Source of the DNA: Candidatus Sulfopaludibacter sp. SbA3
GTDB lineage: Bacteria > Acidobacteriota > Vicinamibacteria > Vicinamibacterales > UBA2999
NCBI GenBank assembly: GCA_945866285.1
Contig: CAMBHC010000043.1
Span: 1-12,712, forward strand
DNA: 12,712 bases
Direction of reading: 5' to 3'
Shown: positions 12,509-12,712 of the stretch, one piece after another
Layout: every line of letters begins with the position of its first letter
Numbering within the stretch: the first letter of the stretch is position 1
Position numbers and translations under genes: made by a program
Notes under the pieces: generated by a model
What the model was told of the DNA's origin: nothing
Databases searched by the model: none
What the model saw: the letters and a program-made list of their open reading frames with translations, nothing else

Positions 12509-12712
12509 GAGTTCCGTTTCTAAACTGTCGCCGCGGCAACAACACCACCGCGATATGTCGGGTATGACGCCCCCCTGGCACTGGCGGGTGCAGGCGGGCC
12601 GAAGGCGGTTTGCCTGGTTGTGCCTCTGGAGGCCATGTGCTTAACTAGCAGGCAAATGCTGTCTCCCGCCATTAGTAGTGGCCTGCGTGAATATGCCGTG
12701 GGTCCCAAGCTC
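12509..12712. other. Upstream region of the FAS1 gene, no gene seen
   Basis: The only notable elements are an imperfect -10 candidate (TTTAGAAA on the minus strand, about 12519-12526) and a 5-bp inverted repeat CGCGG/CCGCG (12532-12536 with 12548-12552) just upstream of it, possibly regulatory. The minus-strand open frame across this stretch (12520-12708) shows no recognisable protein, and no known RNA family could be matched by eye. Confidence 0.45.

Noticed and set aside
12520..12708. 62-codon minus-strand frame upstream of the FAS1 gene
   Set aside because: No homology recognised, atypical composition, and it occupies the FAS1 promoter region.
12560..12712. Possible riboswitch or small RNA upstream of the FAS1 gene
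   Set aside because: I looked for GEMM (c-di-GMP), tmRNA, SRP RNA and RNase P signatures. A GGCAAACC string occurs, but the rest of the GEMM consensus does not follow.

Overview
The window looks like chromosomal DNA from a high-GC, soil-type bacterium, most likely Acidobacteriota of the Vicinamibacteria type. This is inferred from gene content: a DUF5916/CBM9-like outer-membrane protein, an exported imidazolonepropionase-like amidohydrolase, a Tat-like exported amidase, an HGSNAT-type (DUF1624) acetyltransferase, an exported FAS1 protein, and the remains of a PknB-type Ser/Thr kinase fused to a beta-propeller-like tail. No rRNA, tRNA, CRISPR array, integrase or intact insertion sequence is visible.

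Layout. 1-317 (minus): 5' part of an exported protein that runs off the left edge. 366-755 (plus): small lipoprotein-like protein, diverging from it. 756-980: gene-free gap dominated by a perfect 26-bp inverted repeat (824-902). 981-3346 (minus): amidohydrolase followed 38 nt later by a squalene-cyclase-like alpha/alpha-toroid protein. 3389-3990 (minus): a vapBC toxin-antitoxin pair with a palindrome at its promoter. 4104-6374 (minus): the DUF5916 beta-barrel protein. 6452-7027 (minus): a Uma2-family putative nuclease. 7264-7623 (plus): kinase remnant with a large internal deletion. 7634-8812 (minus): DUF4143 ATPase preceded by an AT-rich 14-bp inverted repeat. 8940-10631 (minus): exported amidase. 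10709-11857 (plus): membrane acetyltransferase, divergent from the amidase. 11940-11970: terminator hairpin between convergent genes. 12001-12495 (minus): FAS1 protein. The right-hand 200 bp is its upstream region.

The genes do not form one pathway. Exported hydrolytic, envelope and adhesion-type proteins (amidohydrolase, DUF5916, amidase, FAS1, lipoprotein) alternate with accessory genes (VapBC, Uma2, DUF4143 ATPase, dead kinase). A recurrent feature is a -10-like hexamer 5-10 nt upstream of the start codon with no Shine-Dalgarno sequence, which suggests many leaderless mRNAs. Only the lipoprotein gene, the FAS1 gene and an internal start of the Uma2 gene have good Shine-Dalgarno sequences. 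I see no convincing new multi-gene system. The items most worth checking are the 824-902 inverted repeat, the palindrome before the DUF4143 gene, the collapsed kinase and the leaderless promoter pattern.
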